Assembly: GCA_005408345.1 (NCBI GenBank)
Contig: SEMN01000020.1
Location: 1,493,501 to 1,557,500, forward strand
Direction: 5' to 3'
Length of the DNA: 64,000 nt
From: Macquaria australasica
Lineage: Eukaryota; Chordata; Actinopteri; Centrarchiformes; Percichthyidae
Shown piece after piece: positions 26,948-38,112 of the stretch. Below the pieces are notes generated by a model that saw only the letters and a program-made list of their open reading frames with translations, made no database searches and was not told the origin of the DNA. Every line of letters starts with the position of its first letter. Position 1 is the first letter of the stretch. The position numbers and the translations under genes are program-made.

Positions 26948-27680
26948 TGTACACAGACAGAGAAAGACAAAGACATTAACACAGACAAACACACCCTAAA
27001 ACACCACAAGTATGGGCTAGCTGATGGAGCTGCTGGAATAATTGCTGTTATTATGTTGTCAGCAGCTTTGTAGAGGTAAGTTAAAGACAGCACCAACAGA
27101 TACTCAAGAGTGGATTAAACAGTTGAGAGGAGAAAAAGCATTCTTAAACATTTTTGTATAGGACTAAGGTTTGCACTTATATTCATTGTTATACATGCAT
27201 TGAGATCAAGGTGAAATAATAAAAAAAAAGCTTTAGCCAACTGAGCTACCAGGATACCATTGTTATATTATTATATCTTATAAATACAGAGATGAATTGC
27301 ACCAGATATATATCAAACATTGACAATACTATGTAATTTACTGTATATAAATATGTTGTGAATACACTGGATGTCCTTCAATAATCTGTTTCCTCTGCTC
27401 ATTTTTCACAAACCCATTTCCTCTACTGTAGAGTGTGGGTGGCCGACTATTTTTCCATTGCTGGACACTGTGATGTGTTTGATTTGTCTTCTTTTTTTCT
27501 CTATGCTAGCTGCTATTTTGTTCACTGACATGATACAACCTCATCACGTAACACATAGCGACTAGGAAAGAACACACCTGCTGCCTGCGTTTCAGCCTTC
27601 AACACACGTGACTAACTTTGCATCATAGCTGGGCCTGTTTGTCAAAGCCTGTGCACAAATCAGACAAACTGCACACACAC

Positions 27681-27721
<41 letters not shown>

Positions 27722-27809
27722 TATAGGATTACCTGGGGAAGTCCTCATCCTGCCACTCATCTTTAACCTCCATGCTGTCCATGCGTAAAGTTGCTTCTGC
27801 TGTACCCAT
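22002..27809 (-). CDS. atcay: caytaxin (ATCAY), BNIP2-family BCH-domain protein, 10 coding exons
   Basis: Neuronal adaptor; the family binds kinesin light chain and lipids through a CRAL-TRIO/BCH domain. Exons (minus): 27809-27733, 26453-26395, 26310-26083, 25169-25011, 23857-23755, 23396-23265, 23079-22993, 22711-22613, 22195-22160, 22053-22002. Phases agree and give about 343 residues (human 371). The start MGTAEATLRMDSMEVKDEWQ matches the caytaxin N-terminus, as does DDFLETPDDLDINVDDIETP. The kinesin-light-chain motif LEWED (118-122) is completed across the junction of exons 3 and 4. The BCH domain runs from about residue 145 to 310, with GGYYGEGLNAIIVFAACYLP, AEDYMIVYLNGATPRRKMPG and HPTWFIRTVLAISRPFI. 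The last exon is short and a possible donor follows its stop, so the C-terminus may be extended. Teleosts have two atcay copies; which one this is cannot be told. Confidence 0.9.
24640..24815. repeat. MITE-like repeat ending ACCTAATAAACTGGCAACTGAG, copy 1
   Basis: Has CAATACAATTCAACAGCACC near its head and TGTACCTAATAAACTGGCAA at its tail. A second copy in the same orientation lies at 39440-39615. It sits in atcay intron 4. The family is familiar from teleost genomes and is non-coding. Confidence 0.5.
26870..26944. repeat. (CA)n microsatellite, about 37 units
   Basis: A pure CA run of about 74 bases in the first coding intron of atcay. Likely length-polymorphic. It creates long artificial open frames of alternating Cys-Val or His-Thr that should be ignored. 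Confidence 0.95.
27672..27722. repeat. compound (CA)n(TC)n(AC)n microsatellite
   Basis: About 6 CA, 13 TC and 5 AC units, ending only 10 bases from the donor of the first atcay coding exon (27733), so length changes here lie very near a splice site. Confidence 0.9.
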
Positions 27810-27927
27810 CCTCTGCCAGGGAGGACGGGCTTCAGCTCACTGTGGTTGACAAACAGATAAAACAATGCCATTCAGAAGGAAACCAAGTGTTAAAACCTTG
27901 TTAAAACACGCTGTACTTGTAGCTGTC

Positions 27928-28150
27928 TTAAAGGGGCACTCCACCCATTTTGCGCAACGTTGATGATTTCATCAGGATTATCTGAATTTTTGCTTGAGAC
28001 TTCAAACTAATGACAGAAAGCCAGCATTACAAACTCAAGGTGCGGAGTTGTTTGATTAAAGATGTGGGTGTTTACCAGGCAGGTAGGGTTTAATGAAAGA
28101 CACTATTCAGTTGCATTACGGGAAATGTAGGATTCACCATACTAGGGATG
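27928..28150. repeat. short interspersed repeat, GGGGCACTCC family, copy 2
   Basis: Starts AAAGGGGCACTCCACCCATT and carries the core TTGCATTACGGGAAATGTAGGATTCACC in the same relative orientation as the 4670 copy. It lies just upstream of the first atcay coding exon. Confidence 0.5.
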
Positions 28151-30032
28151 AAAATTAGGATATCTCAGACTTTTTGAAACATTATGGAAGTAATATACTA
28201 AATTGCTGGAGTAACCTTAAATAGGCTAAGTAAAGTATATAGCTTTCAGGAGCTGTAATTAAGTGGTCTTTAATTGAAATGGCAGTCCCAGTAGGTTTCC
28301 TTTTCCTACATCCCTGGGGAAGGAGACAAAAATAAAACACCACATTGCTCATACAGCCCCTCAGGGCAAACAAATCATTCGTGCCACAGTACAGCAGATA
28401 GTGATCTGAACTTCCGTATTTTACATAACCAAATCAGAAATGACAGAAGTCTCCATCTGACGCTGCATGTCTTTTTCTTGGTATGTGACGTTAAGCCTCA
28501 CAGTGTCTCGTGTTTGGGTCAGTTGTGGAAGGCTGTCATACAACGATCAGTCCTGCACAGAGTGAACATCATGTGTGAGTCTCATGACAGAAATGTGCGT
28601 ATGCGAGAGGAGTGTCCTTCCTACATCACTATCCCAGCCAGAGTTCATGCTACAGCAGACGTTACCACAGTCCATTTGTCCACTGGGATGGCACTGATGT
28701 GCTATAGCGAGACACATCAGAGCCTATACTGAAAAAAACCCCTCCAGAAAATGTGGGCTAAAAGGCACAGGCCCTCAGGCTACATGCTGCTGCTGTGTTG
28801 TGATTGGATTCTAAACAATAGGGGAGAATGGTTAGTATTTACTCTGTATCATCCCATGAGAAAGTTGCAGTGTTTGATGTGGGCTTGATGGGGAACTCCT
28901 TAAATGCCACTTTAATAAAGACTCTTCTGGCTAAATCACACTTTGAGTCAACTTGCTCTGTTCTCGCCAAGGCTCAGCTGCTCATACAGTGAACTGCTGA
29001 TTGATGGACACAAAGTAATGTTGCAGTAGCACGTGTCTGGTAGGGATTTGAGTCCAGATGGCAGAGCAGCCTTCATTACCAAAACACTATCTTGTGAGCT
29101 ATTCACCGTGTTGTGCCTATCAAACCAAACACCTAAAAATCTGTCTAAGAGATTGAAAGCAAATTGTTGAAAATGCTCCAGATACGGAAGCTATACTATA
29201 TATTTTTCTTTACTACATATATTTTTCATGACAAGTTTCTTTCTTTGACATACAGTAAGCAAAATGTAAGTGAAGCAGTAGAGCTCCCACTTGAACAAAA
29301 CATCATTGTACCTCTGCATTGTGAAATCATTTACATGGCTTGCAGCTTGGAGATAAGCATCAATAGAGCCACTGATGATAAAAGGCAAGGTGAGGCGAGA
29401 CATCATGATCGAGTACAGCCTTCCTCAACTTGTCTGATTGTAATTTACAGACAAAAGGACAGCGATGTAAAAATCCCTTAAAGTCACAAATATTTGGCCA
29501 GGTATTTCTCTACAAATATTTCTGACCAAATAAGCAACATTCAAAGTTAGAAAAACATCTTTAGGTATCATTTAATTAGAGTTTTATACTTAAAAACTCA
29601 GCTAAGTCACTAACTGTCATCAGATTCTGATTCAAATATTGCTAAATCCTGATTGGTAAACACAAGTAGGTGACCAACTCTTTCTAAATGAGCCCTGTCC
29701 CCTTCAAGCCAGCGAGAGAAGAGAGAAATATGTATAATATCTAATGTGAAATAATAAAAACTGTTGTAAATTTGGTAGAAAAAAGTGTGTTCATGTAGGT
29801 TACATATGTTAAGAAGCTGACTGAGAAATTACATTTTCAGGGCCTTAAAATGTGCGTGTGAGAGAGGAGAGATGCTATTCTGTCACGACTGCCATCCTTT
29901 CCTTATCTGACAAATGGAAACGGACGCTATCTCACTAACTTGAATCACAGTAGATGAACGAAACAAAGCATTAAATATCATGTCATTGATTGAGAATCTG
30001 AATCATGGCTCATGTAAAGGCAGGGTACTCAC

Positions 30033-30266
30033 ATACTGTAATGAGAAAGACTTCCTCTTTGCCGTTTTGAAAGCTTCCCTGTTTTGCTTTCAGATGCTCC
30101 TCTTTCTTTTCTTTCTCCTCCTCCTTAAATCTGCCTGAGCAGAGTGAGGGTCATCACTGTTTACATCTGCAGGGGGGACACTCGTGTGCTCAGGACCTGG
30201 GCTGCTGGAGGATTCTTGCTGTTTACTGATGCTGCGAATGGAGCCTGAGAGAGAAATCGTGTCCTC
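30033..30266 (-). CDS. candidate exon of unknown gene, possibly atcay 5' exon or a 3'-terminal coding exon
   Basis: The minus strand has a strong acceptor (pyrimidine tract ending CTCTATAG before 30266) and a consensus donor TAT|GTGAGT (30033), enclosing 234 bases. Frame 1 is open for 58 codons, beginning EDTISLSGSIRSISKQQ, Ser/Pro-rich in the middle and ending in a basic run RRRRKKRKRSI before a TGA at 30092-30090. The composition looks protein-like rather than random, but I recognise no family. Because it lies about 2.2 kb upstream of the atcay start on the same strand, it could be an atcay leader exon whose open frame is accidental, an alternative N-terminal exon, or the last coding exon of another minus-strand transcript. 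None of these is established. Confidence 0.3.
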
Positions 30267-30745
30267 CTATAGAGAAGAGAATGGTTAGGAGAATCAGAGT
30301 CATCACACAGCAAACGCCATCCTGCTCGCATCTTTTCAGTCTCCTCTGCCAGTCAGATCCCGTGCTACGCTTTTAGCTCGTCTCATGATGATCACTCTCT
30401 ATTTCTCTTCCTCCCATTTACCTCTGCTCGTCTCTGCTAAATTCCCCCTCTATCCCCCTCCTCCCTCCACCAACACTAATGCCCCCACCCCAGGCTCTAA
30501 TCCTGCTGTGATGATGTCACCCGTATGGGAGCTGTGTTATGGTGGTTATGTAATCACACCTGCCTACCTTCTCTTTGATTCTCTTCTGCTGCTCGGAGTC
30601 AGGATCAGCTGTTTTCCTTCTCCTCACGTTCAGTCCATTTTATATCCATGATTCAATGTGTTTTCATCCTCCTGTGAGCTGGAAAAGATGGACGCTTCTA
30701 CTATACCGCTGTTCCCTGGCAACAGCATCTTCCTCCCTCACACAC

Positions 30746-30764
30746 AGTCTCTCTCTCTCTCTCT
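30746..30764. repeat. (TC)n microsatellite
   Basis: About 9 TC units in pyrimidine-rich DNA upstream of atcay. Confidence 0.8.
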
Positions 30765-30799
30765 TGCTTTTTCTCACCATCTCTTTTAAGCTCTCTCAC

Positions 30800-32360
30800 T
30801 CCTGACATAACCCCTCCTACCACATGAATCCCCCTCCTTTTCTCTTGCTTGCTAGCTGTGATGCTCACACCCCCTCCCTCCCTTCCTCTCCTGCTCTCCT
30901 CACAGCTGCACTGAGCTCTGGGCGATGTCAGTGGCATCTCTCTGGCATTGCACTCATCGCCCAGTGGGAGCAGCCACAGTTTTCTATTCTTCTCCTGCCA
31001 TTGTCTGTTTGGCAGAAAAACAGTTTTCTATTAATAACGCTACTTTGCACAGCACTGAAATACTGCAACATGCCCAGACTTGTGACTAAAACCATGTGTT
31101 TCCCCCACAGTTCTGGTGCAGTTGAGACATGCTGAATTTAGAGTAAATGACTAACTGTAATAAATAAGTTAATAAGTCTTATTTCCAAGACACGCCTGCC
31201 TAGCTTTAAATTGTGGCTTTTCTTGTTTTGAGTACTTGGCTATCTAAAGATCTTTTAGTTCCTTTTTCATAGTCAGTAAGGTGAAATTATCTTTTAATGA
31301 TCTGTTTTTATTTTCCTTAATAACAATACAGTCCTGCAGCTTTTTGCAGAGGAAACACAAAACACAATCATGTTTCAGTTCCAGGCCAACATTGTATTGT
31401 ATTTACTTAAAGTGCAGTACCATAAAGTATTAAACAGTTCTATATGTATTTATATGCATCGCCCATGTGCAACTGGGTCACTGAGATATTTTTTTTGTCT
31501 TGTATGTTGAGTTTCCTGCCACCAGATGGTGGCAGAGTGTTCCCTATGCAAGACACAACTGCAACACTGCAAGGAAGGTGTGTAGTGTACTGGTCTACTC
31601 ATCATGTTTAAGATACATGGGTTGGATTGACCTCTTGATAACTCCTTGTAAAGCCTGTGTTATATTTTATATTACTTATGCACTGTTTCCATACATAGAC
31701 TACTCAACAACAGTACCAACAATATGGAGTTTGAGAATACAATTTAAGAGTACAGGATAGTAGTTGATGTTATGGGGTTACAGAACCAATTTCTCTCTAA
31801 AACAAAACAACAACCTACCCAACATAAGGCCAATGACAAATGTGACAAGAACAAACCCAAGAAAACAAGAGTTACAGTATACAGGCACAAACTGACTGTT
31901 TTATTAATAACGGGTATTGTACTCTATTTCCTAATACTGTCAGCCTATAATCGTTTCATCAATTTTGTCCACGAAAAAATCCTAAAGTTTAACATTTCAT
32001 ATCTAACATACTATACATAGAATTCCACTATTTTATGCTTCAAGCTTAAACTGCAACACTGCAGGGAGTGTGCTGTTAATTCCTCCTGCTCCTCAGCTAC
32101 TGAGGGTAATGTCTCCAAAATGTATCACTGCTCCTGACCTGCCATTCCACTAATAACTGCAAGTTTTTTTCACAAGTTTTTCTGAAGAGCTAAAACATGT
32201 TCCTGGGGTTAACTGTCCATATTGTAAGCTAAATGAGTATCGATTACAACTGTATGCTGGGTAGTAAAAATTCACCTAATCAATTTAACCAAGACAAAAA
32301 CCCCCCAAGAATTTTGTTACCATTCAGCAATAACATATCACATGAATCTTAGCCATTGGA
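30800..32360. other. intergenic region between atcay and the SLC1 transporter
   Basis: No coding exon, RNA gene or clear repeat was recognised. The sequence is AT-rich with short open frames that lack splice context. Confidence 0.35.
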
Positions 32361-32371
32361 AATCGATGCTG

Positions 32372-35300
32372 TCAAGCTGAGAGCTGAAACCTCTGTAGCT
32401 CATGTCTGGACAGATGCTGCACTACACCCACACCGATACAGTCACCCAGCACATTGGTGGCAGTCCTTAGACGATCCCTATCAATAAACATACGACAGGA
32501 TACGAGGTTATAGTAGGAACTTGAGTGTGACTTGACCACAGTTACACATAAGTTTAGGGTGATTTCAATTACAGGATACTTTTAGGGTAAAGGTTAACCA
32601 TGTTACAGGTGAAATCAATAACATTATTAACTGGATTATTTAAACATTTTCTCATAGTTTTGGAATTCTTTCCATTTAAAATATGCTTCTACACTTCAAT
32701 ACCTTTGCATTTTTCTACTTGTAAAGACCCTCATTGTTGTAATGTATTCACTAATCTCTTAACTCTAACCATTACATACAATAACTACATGCCTATACCC
32801 ATCCTTTACCCTAACCTTACCCTTAATCTCTAAAGCCTCAAACAGCCCTTTGAAGAAGTGAAGATCAAATGATCAAACGTCCACAATTTACAAAATGTTC
32901 TCACTCTTAAGATCTGAAACTGATATTGGTTGCACGTGCACTTACAGAATCCAATCAACAATCATGAGCAGTGATATGTCTTCAGTGGGCAGTCCAGTTG
33001 ATGTCAACACAATCATCATGGATACCATGCCAGCCTGTGGGATGCCTGCCGCACTAGTGCTAACAGCTGTGACAACCAAACTGAACAGGAGAAACAGTGA
33101 TGATTATGTGATGTAATCCTTGTTAGTGTATAAGAAAACAGTGGGTTTGACCACTCATGTCTGTGGATCCACGCACTGACAGTTTGTATTTTTGTTTAAG
33201 CATTCAGAAGAAACCCACTCAACTCTATGGGAACTAGCCATATGTCAGGGCTGTACTTTGTCATCTCTGAGTCTCAGAACTCATGGAAATAATTTAATGA
33301 ATTAATTGAAAAACATATTTTACCAGTCTGAGCTTCTCAAGACATGAATGTCTAACACTTGCAGAACTGTAAGGTACAAGATCATTGTGTTTTGAGCGTA
33401 CCTGAGGACAATGATTTGACCCAAGTTGAACTCCATATTATTAACCTGGGCAATGAATAAAGCAGCTATAGCTTCGTAGAGCGCTGCACCATCCATGTTC
33501 ATTGTGGCCCCAAAAGGGAGCATGAAGCGCGTCACTTGTTTGTCCATGTTGTGATTTTCCTCCATACAGTGGAAGGTAACAGGTAGCGTTGCAGAGCTAT
33601 GAAAAAAATCCATATTGTATGTGAAGGAAGGTGTCATTCCAACAATGTTCATGTGTCTGCAATGTGTTATGTTTAATATCAAGACTCTGGCCCACCTGGA
33701 TGAAGTCCCAAAGGCAGTGGTGAGAGCCTGGAGAAGGCCACCCATAAATCTGAAGGGATTCTTACGTGTGGCCATGAAATAGATGAGGGGAAGGGTGAGG
33801 AAGCTGTGGATTAGCAGGCCAGTGATCACAGTAAGAGTATACATGGCAACTTCGCGACCTATCTCTTCAGTGTCTGTCATCTTCACAATCTGTCCTGCCA
33901 GCAGGAAGAGGATTCCCACTGGAGAATACCTGTGATATAGAGGTGAGACACATCAGAGGAGAGGCAATGAGAGAGACTCAGTGTTGAGGGAGTCAGCCAG
34001 TTCATCTTCATGACAGCAGGAGGCTGTGCCTACCAGATTACTATGTTGAGCAGATGCATAACTGCTTTATTCAGGCAGTCAAATAAATCCCTCAGAGGTT
34101 TTCCCTCATTGTCCATACTGCCCAGGATGAGGCCAAAGGCAACAGAGAAGACCAACAGACCCAAAATATTCACTCCGTTTGAGGTGCCTGGCACTAGTAC
34201 TCGGTCATCTATAGGGCGTCCCAGGAATGTAGTAAAGAGTAGGTGGTGTAGTGACAATATAACAACAATAATGAAGATCAGGCAGAAGACATATTAATGC
34301 AACATCAGGGACAGTGGGTAAGACAAACATTTGGTTCCAATTACAGGAAGAGAACAAAAAAAGGAATCTCACTGTTTTCACTGGTCTCAGTCATATTGAT
34401 GAAACCAAGACTCTTTCCTGTAGAAACACTCCTGGAATAAACCGTTTTATACTAGATAAAAAGTACAAGCAATTGTTAATCTTTGATAAGTATCAAACAG
34501 TGACAGTACAAATATAAAAACAATGAATAGCCATTGCAGATCTTACCTTTCTGAAACAAGCTTCCACCAGATTTGAGGGAATCATGTTTCTGTACAACAA
34601 AAACACCAATTAGGTGCTTTAACTGCCAACTGTATCATAATGTGTTGCATGTAGTTTATACTGCTATTGGTCAGTTTCCTAGGAAGATTTTGACACACAC
34701 CTGATTAGATCTAGAAAGGAATCCACAGTCTGCACAGCCTCTGCATTACCACTAGAGGACACCGAGGCAGCCCTGGATGATTTCCCTGGTTGGATAAGAA
34801 TAGCTAGGGTAATGCCAGTGAATATGGCAATAAGTGTGGTCACCATGTAAAAGCTGACAGCCCTTAGCCCAATTTTCCCATAAGCCTTCCTGTCCACAGA
34901 TGACGTTCCTGAAATAAAAAGATGTGGCTGTAATAATAATTTATATTATAATAAATTAAACTAAACCTTGCCTGCTATGTAAACTCAAGCTCATCAGAAC
35001 GTTCAGGATTGGTTACATAAAAGAATCAACTATTTTATTGCACACTAATTTCACGCAGTGAAGTGCTGAAAGCATTTTAGTCACTAGAAATCTTTTCTGG
35101 GAAAAATATACAGAATAAACAGAAGTCTATAGTGGCCCTGTGAGGCTACAATGCTTATTACATACCAGAAAACGTAGGTGCTGTATGGATGAAGAATGGG
35201 GAAACAATATTGCTATTCTTACTGTAGATTAGCGTAAGTGGGACAAAACATGTAGTTTGGTTTGAGAGTGGTGCTGGATGAAAAGCCATGTTGACACCTA

Positions 35301-36107
35301 AATGAAATGAGTTTATCTTCTATATTGGCAATTTTTAGGAGAGCCTCAGCTCAACACACTGACCGTGCTCCACTTTCATTAGTCTTAAAGCTTAGTAATG
35401 CTTGCCCCAGCCAGTAGTGTGGATATTGATTGTGTTTCTACTACTGTGGTGATTATTATCAGGAAGATATTACCATATGTAATGTAGGTCAGACCATCTC
35501 TTTTTTGATTGACTGAAAATCATACCTGAAAACGTGTGGATCTAACCTGCAATCAGACTGGAAATGGTGAGAGGAAGCACCAACATCTGCAGGATTCTCA
35601 TCAGCAGCTCTCCAGGAAAGGTTAAATATTGTATATCCCTGGTTGCCATATCAATGTGTCGCAGAGCAAAGCCCAGGCCAATCCCTCCAAGGAAAACAAG
35701 TCAGCAAGTCAGAAGGGTGTCAAAGGGTGAGTCCAAAATACCAAACACAGAAGAGCCAATACACAGAGCAGTGCTGTGCAAGTAACATATTAATACAAAG
35801 CAAGCAAGCAGCAGGTTGCAATTTGTCTTCACAATGGTATGGTAGATTAAAAGACCATTTTCAGGCTTTATGGGAGAATAAAGTACAGTGTGTTTGAAAA
35901 CCACTTACCTAATGCAACAGCAGTCATTGTGAGAACAATAAAAGCATTTCTCTTGAGGAAAGCCATAACATTTGATCCACCCTGGGATGAAGATACATAA
36001 CCTGAGGGCTTATTACATTGGTGGTATGTTTGGGTTTCTTGGGGTTCTGTAACCTCTACTGAGTCCATCTCAGACAGGTCATTAGGGCTTGGTGGCATCT
36101 CTTTCAT
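32372..36107 (-). CDS. excitatory amino acid transporter (SLC1 family), 9 exons recognised, loop exon unresolved
   Basis: Sodium-coupled glutamate/aspartate carrier of the plasma membrane. Exons (minus): 36107-35909, 35684-35547, 34908-34701, 34589-34547, 34208-34034, 33929-33696, 33596-33402, 33080-32946, 32477-32372. Visible family blocks are FPGELLMRILQMLVLPL, FYMVTTLIAIFTGI, the HP1 serine string GTSSSSATLPVTF, NMDGA in TM7, the HP2 tip AAGIPQAGMVSMMIVLTSTGLP and TM8 DRLRTATNVLGD, which keeps the Asp, Arg, Thr and Asn that bind acidic substrates. The tail is QHLSRHELQRFQLSA. Frame is continuous through the first four exons and through the last five, but the step from 34547 to 34208 changes phase and skips the variable extracellular loop, leaving about 477 residues against 525-575 in relatives. 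Either an exon there is misread or the gene is damaged. It is EAAT-like, possibly a teleost-specific member; I give no symbol. Confidence 0.8.
34378..34436 (-). other. candidate extracellular-loop exon of the SLC1 transporter, frame inconsistent on one side
   Basis: On the minus strand an acceptor TTTATTCCAG is followed by 59 bases and a donor ACA|GTGAGA. In one frame it reads SVSTGKSLGFINMTETSEN, with an N-glycosylation sequon NMT suited to the EAAT outer loop, and this frame joins correctly to the next exon at 34208. It does not join in frame to the preceding exon, where phase 0 runs into a TGA. Coordinates are approximate to a base or two. Confidence 0.3.
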
Positions 36108-38112
36108 GTTTAATCCCTACAAGCAGCACTAGACTGCAGAAAAAGACAAGTCTCTTACTAGCATTAATAGGACAAGGACTATATGAAGGAAGATATTAAT
36201 CCTAATAGAGTTTATAAAGTTTGTCAAAAGACATAAAAACTAGAATATACAACATGAAAGCAGGTTAATATGATAAAAATGATCCTATAGTTAAAATAAA
36301 GAGACTTGAAAAGTTACAATAACATTACATAACAACCTGCCTATGGATGTAATAAGTATTTTAAGAAGTGATTTAAACAATTCTCACATTCTCCTCAGTG
36401 TAGTGGTAGTGATGGAAAAAAAGATCACCTTTAAAATGTTATTCCTTGAACAGTCTTCACGCATGAAGTCCAGTCACCACAGTAAAGACAACATGGTTGA
36501 TAGGTGGGAAAGTCCAGTTATTTTCCTCTTGGCGGATTGACAAGTTTTTCAACCCTTTACTACATTAACCATCAGCTTTGTGTCAGTGCTTTTCCTTCAA
36601 GTCATATGCAAATGATTAGTGTTTAATTCAGAATAGGCAGAAAGCTTTATAAAGTGATTTATTTTCTCAATTTTTTCTGCCAGTTTTATGACAAAATCGT
36701 TCAATCAAAATGAAACTTCATTTGCCATTTGTGTACACATGACGTACTGAACAATGAAGATAAATATAATTAAAATATCAAATTTTCCTTTTCATGTTTG
36801 AAAATGGAAAATTAACAAGACTTAGAGTCTGCTAGCTGCACTGAGAGGCTGTGCATGCTAACATGCTCACAATGACAATGCTTACAATTACAATGAGTCT
36901 GAAGTCACTCAATCAACCACATATCAGATCTGGAATTGTCCATTTTACAATAACCTCTTAAAGTTGGACAATTTGACAGTCCACAAGACAGGAAAATAAT
37001 TTAAATAGATTAGGTGATCTTAAGTCCAAACGAGCTTAAGCCTTATTAGTTCTGTGTTAGGTACAGAGGTTTTAGGTCACGGAGGTGTTAAGTACACAGC
37101 GTCCCTAAAATACTGAATCTTAGGAGGACAATATATGGCAGCAGTAGTGGACACAAGGGCTGATCAGGAAGATTTTAATTATCTTACAGTGTCTTGAGTC
37201 CCCTTAAATCACAAATCCACTAGCGACATAAGTCCCACCAGGACATGTCAATAATCCACAAAATATCCTAGTGTGAACTGTGATGGATGTGTGACTGTAA
37301 AGGATTATACTGAGACGGACATTATCAAATGTCTATGACCTCTCAAAAGTTTGGTCATACCTAGTCCAATATATAGTGAAAAACCAAAAAGAGTTTTTTT
37401 ACATAACCATTTGCATTCAGTAAAATAATGGGGGCAGTCTGAGCTGCTTTTAATATGAAAATGTTTGAACAAAAAGTCTGTAAGAAGGAAGCAGGAATAG
37501 GTTGGTTCTAACATCTTCCAGGTGTTAGTGGTACCGTTAATGCTAAATATGTCAAACATCTACTGAACTCACCTAACAGTATTTTATAATTAGTATGAGT
37601 ATTTGTATCTCCTTACAGCACCGTGAACTGAAAAATAATTTAGTAACTTGTAATTCTGTAGTAACAAATGTTTCTATACAATTTGAATCTTTGTGCTGTT
37701 ATTGGATTCTGGGATTTATTTGTACTTTTTGCTTTAACTTGTGTTTATTGTGTCTACTGTAGTAATTAGTGCTGGCTAATGATGTAGACAGCAGTGGCCT
37801 ACATCCTGAGGGTCTGTTCTGCTGCATCTTGTTGACAAGGTAAAGACTCTCCATTGTCTGTAGGCTTCCAATTATGAGCTAAGCTCTTTAGCGGTTTTAC
37901 TCCAGCCACAAGTTATTGATACAGTCTAATCATCTTGATACACAATAGCCAAGGTTTCATATTGGGAAGTTTGAATAGCAAGCAGCTCTTGTTATTAATT
38001 TGTTGGTTGTTAATAAGATTGGATTTAGCGTCACCCTTCTCCCTTCTACTAGCCCTCGGCTTCCCTTTCCCCGTTCCCTGTAGGACTGAATAATATCTAT
38101 TTGAACTGGGCT
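36108..38112. other. intergenic region between the SLC1 transporter and the complexin relic
   Basis: No coding exon was found. A small TTAGCATGCTAA-family repeat copy lies at 36840-36890. The last 300 bases before 38113 contain TCTAATCATC and GGATTTAGC, which resemble OTX/CRX sites and could be remains of a retinal promoter for the complexin-like gene. Confidence 0.3.
36840..36890. repeat. fragment of the TTAGCATGCTAA repeat, inverted copy
   Basis: Reads CACTGAGAGGCTGTGCATGC then TAACATGCTCACAATGACAATGCT, which is the reverse-orientation counterpart of the repeat at 905-1085. Confidence 0.5.

Noticed and set aside
26720..27096. Open frames of alternating Cys-Val residues
   Set aside because: Produced by the 37-unit CA microsatellite in an atcay intron.
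27222..27256. tRNA-like 5' half on the minus strand (TGGTAGCTCAGTTGGCTAAAGC)
   Set aside because: It resembles a tRNA D-arm, but no anticodon arm or T-arm follows at the right distance; probably a tRNA-derived SINE fragment or chance, so no tRNA is called.
34010..34297. Plus-strand open frame of 95 codons
   Set aside because: Antisense to an exon of the SLC1 transporter, whose minus-strand translation matches the family; a shadow.
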